NCBI RefSeq assembly: GCF_900236475.1
Contig: NZ_LT963352.1
Coordinates: forward strand, 8,919,318 to 8,983,317
Length of the DNA: 64,000 nucleotides
Direction of reading: 5' to 3'
Origin: Streptomyces chartreusis NRRL 3882
GTDB lineage: Bacteria; Actinomycetota; Actinomycetes; Streptomycetales; Streptomycetaceae
Of the stretch, positions 63,466 through 64,000 are shown piece by piece (position 1 is the stretch's first letter; every line of letters starts with the position of its first letter). The position numbers and the translations under genes are program-made. The notes beneath the pieces are model-generated. The model saw only the letters and a program-made list of their open reading frames with translations. It did not search any database and was not told the origin of the DNA.

Positions 63466-63720
63466 GAGATCCCGCCTTCCGATCTACGGGGGCAGTAGGC
63501 CCTCAGAGTAGAATCTCTACAGGAGAAATTTATGATGCAAGGCCCCAGAGGCCAAGCCCATCACACGCTATAAGTGAGCATGGCTCATGCCCGACGGGCT
63601 CTGCACCCGAACCTCGAAGACGCCCATCCCGCCCCAGCAGTATGGGACAATGCACCCCCTCAAAAATGACGCACCGTCATAGGAAGAACCTGACGAGCGT
63701 CAAATACTTCGGTACAAATG
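63466..63720. other. Sub-telomeric stretch, no gene
   Basis: Lower-GC DNA between the helicase start and the palindromic terminus. No protein-like frame is seen. It should contain the helicase promoter. Confidence 0.5.
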
Positions 63721-64000
63721 CTGCATCACCTGATGCAGGGCACCTCCCCTCGCTGCTCGGGCCGAAGGCCCGTTGGCCGCACCGCGCAGCGGGGCCGGCC
63801 TGCGTGGCGCATCGAGCCACGGGGTGGCTGGAGCGCAGCGTAAGCCGCCCTCACGAGGCCGCAGGCCGCAGAGCTCCGGGAGCGCAGCGGACGGAGCGTC
63901 ACCTGCCTTGCGCAGCAAGGCAGGTGACGCTCGTGCGGAGCACGAGCGCAACACCCGTGCGGAGCACGGGTGTTCGCTTGCCCATCGCGCAGCGATGGGG
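63721..64000. repeat. Linear-replicon telomere (palindrome array)
   Basis: Inverted repeats follow one another to the end: 63721-63738 (8-bp arms), 63759-63771 (GGGCC/GGCCC, GAA loop), 63894-63932 (18-bp arms, GCA loop), 63929-63947 (GCTCGTGC arms, GGA loop), 63950-63974 (11-bp arms, GGA loop) and 63981-63999 (CCCATCGC arms, GCA loop). Read from the right end inward this begins CCCCATCGCTGCGCGATGGG and continues GCAAGCGAACACCCG, the order known for archetypal Streptomyces telomeres, which are capped by the Tpg terminal protein and bound by Tap. The outermost palindrome (usually about 13-15 bases) is not present, so the true end lies a few bases further right. Confidence 0.9.

Noticed and set aside
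60688..63498. 936-residue open frame on the plus strand
   Set aside because: It is the antisense shadow of the ttrA-like helicase, full of His/Pro/Arg, with no domains; only the first part (60740-60989) might be a separate remnant.
1..64000. tRNA, rRNA and CRISPR elements
   Set aside because: Nothing with tRNA-like cloverleaf ends, rRNA segments or regularly spaced direct repeats was seen by eye; a tRNAscan or CRISPR search could still find something missed.

Overview
The window is high-GC actinobacterial DNA, almost certainly from a Streptomyces. The codon usage, the many Streptomyces-type families (DUF6192/RacP, DUF6415, TtrA-type helicase, WGxxGxxG anchor, NB-ARC/TPR proteins) and above all the last ~280 bases support this. 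Those bases are a run of palindromes with 3-base loops that read, from the right end inward, like the archetypal Streptomyces telomere. A TtrA-like helicase gene (61033-63465) is the last gene before it. The window is therefore the terminal part of a linear replicon, either a chromosome arm or a linear plasmid; the sequence alone does not say which. Only the outermost ~15 bases of a typical telomere appear to be missing.

Layout. 1-12.5 kb: plasmid/integrase-type genes (truncated integrase, zinc-finger protein, RacO/RacP-like pair), an IS5-type transposase, an S41 lipoprotein protease, a decayed Tn554-like recombinase trio, a dnaE2 pseudogene and a 5'-truncated Tn3 transposase. 12.7-27.6 kb: a Tat-exported beta-propeller/amidohydrolase, a LysE exporter, several fused gene remnants (hemN-like, pfkB, DNA ligase), an intact second methionyl-tRNA synthetase behind what looks like a leader-peptide attenuator, a complete IS6 element, a LysR regulator divergent from a decapeptide-repeat protein, an NmrA-like reductase and a complete IS5 element with a TTA target duplication. 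27.9-37.8 kb: an envelope-stress block (PspA, TPM-domain protein, WGxxGxxG protein, YihY, Holin-X-like, DUF3618 and coiled-coil proteins). 38.2-44 kb: an IS5 copy next to IS21 (istA broken, istB intact), a transglutaminase-like protein and decayed genes.

44.7-60.5 kb looks like a defence or signalling island. It holds a double-HTH protein with a pseudo-HAD domain, an NB-ARC/TPR (NLR-like) protein paired with a small protein carrying a matching glycine/valine motif, an unknown coupled pair ending in a membrane protein, and a six-gene operon on the minus strand (56405 down to 51009): PycTM-like membrane effector, Crp/Fnr-type cyclic-nucleotide sensor, class III nucleotidyl-cyclase-like protein, STAND-like ATPase and two hypothetical proteins. 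Four of the five junctions are start/stop overlaps. The cyclase C-terminus and the ATPase N-terminus share a RHIM-like motif (Q-V-G-x-D-Y). This resembles a Pycsar system extended with a sensor regulator and an amyloid-motif-coupled ATPase, and it is the strongest candidate here for an undescribed system. A uridine-kinase-like protein and an HTH/TPR protein with a TTA (bldA-type) codon follow before the helicase and telomere.

No rRNA, tRNA or CRISPR array was recognised. All functional statements come from reading motifs and remembered family features; no database search was run.
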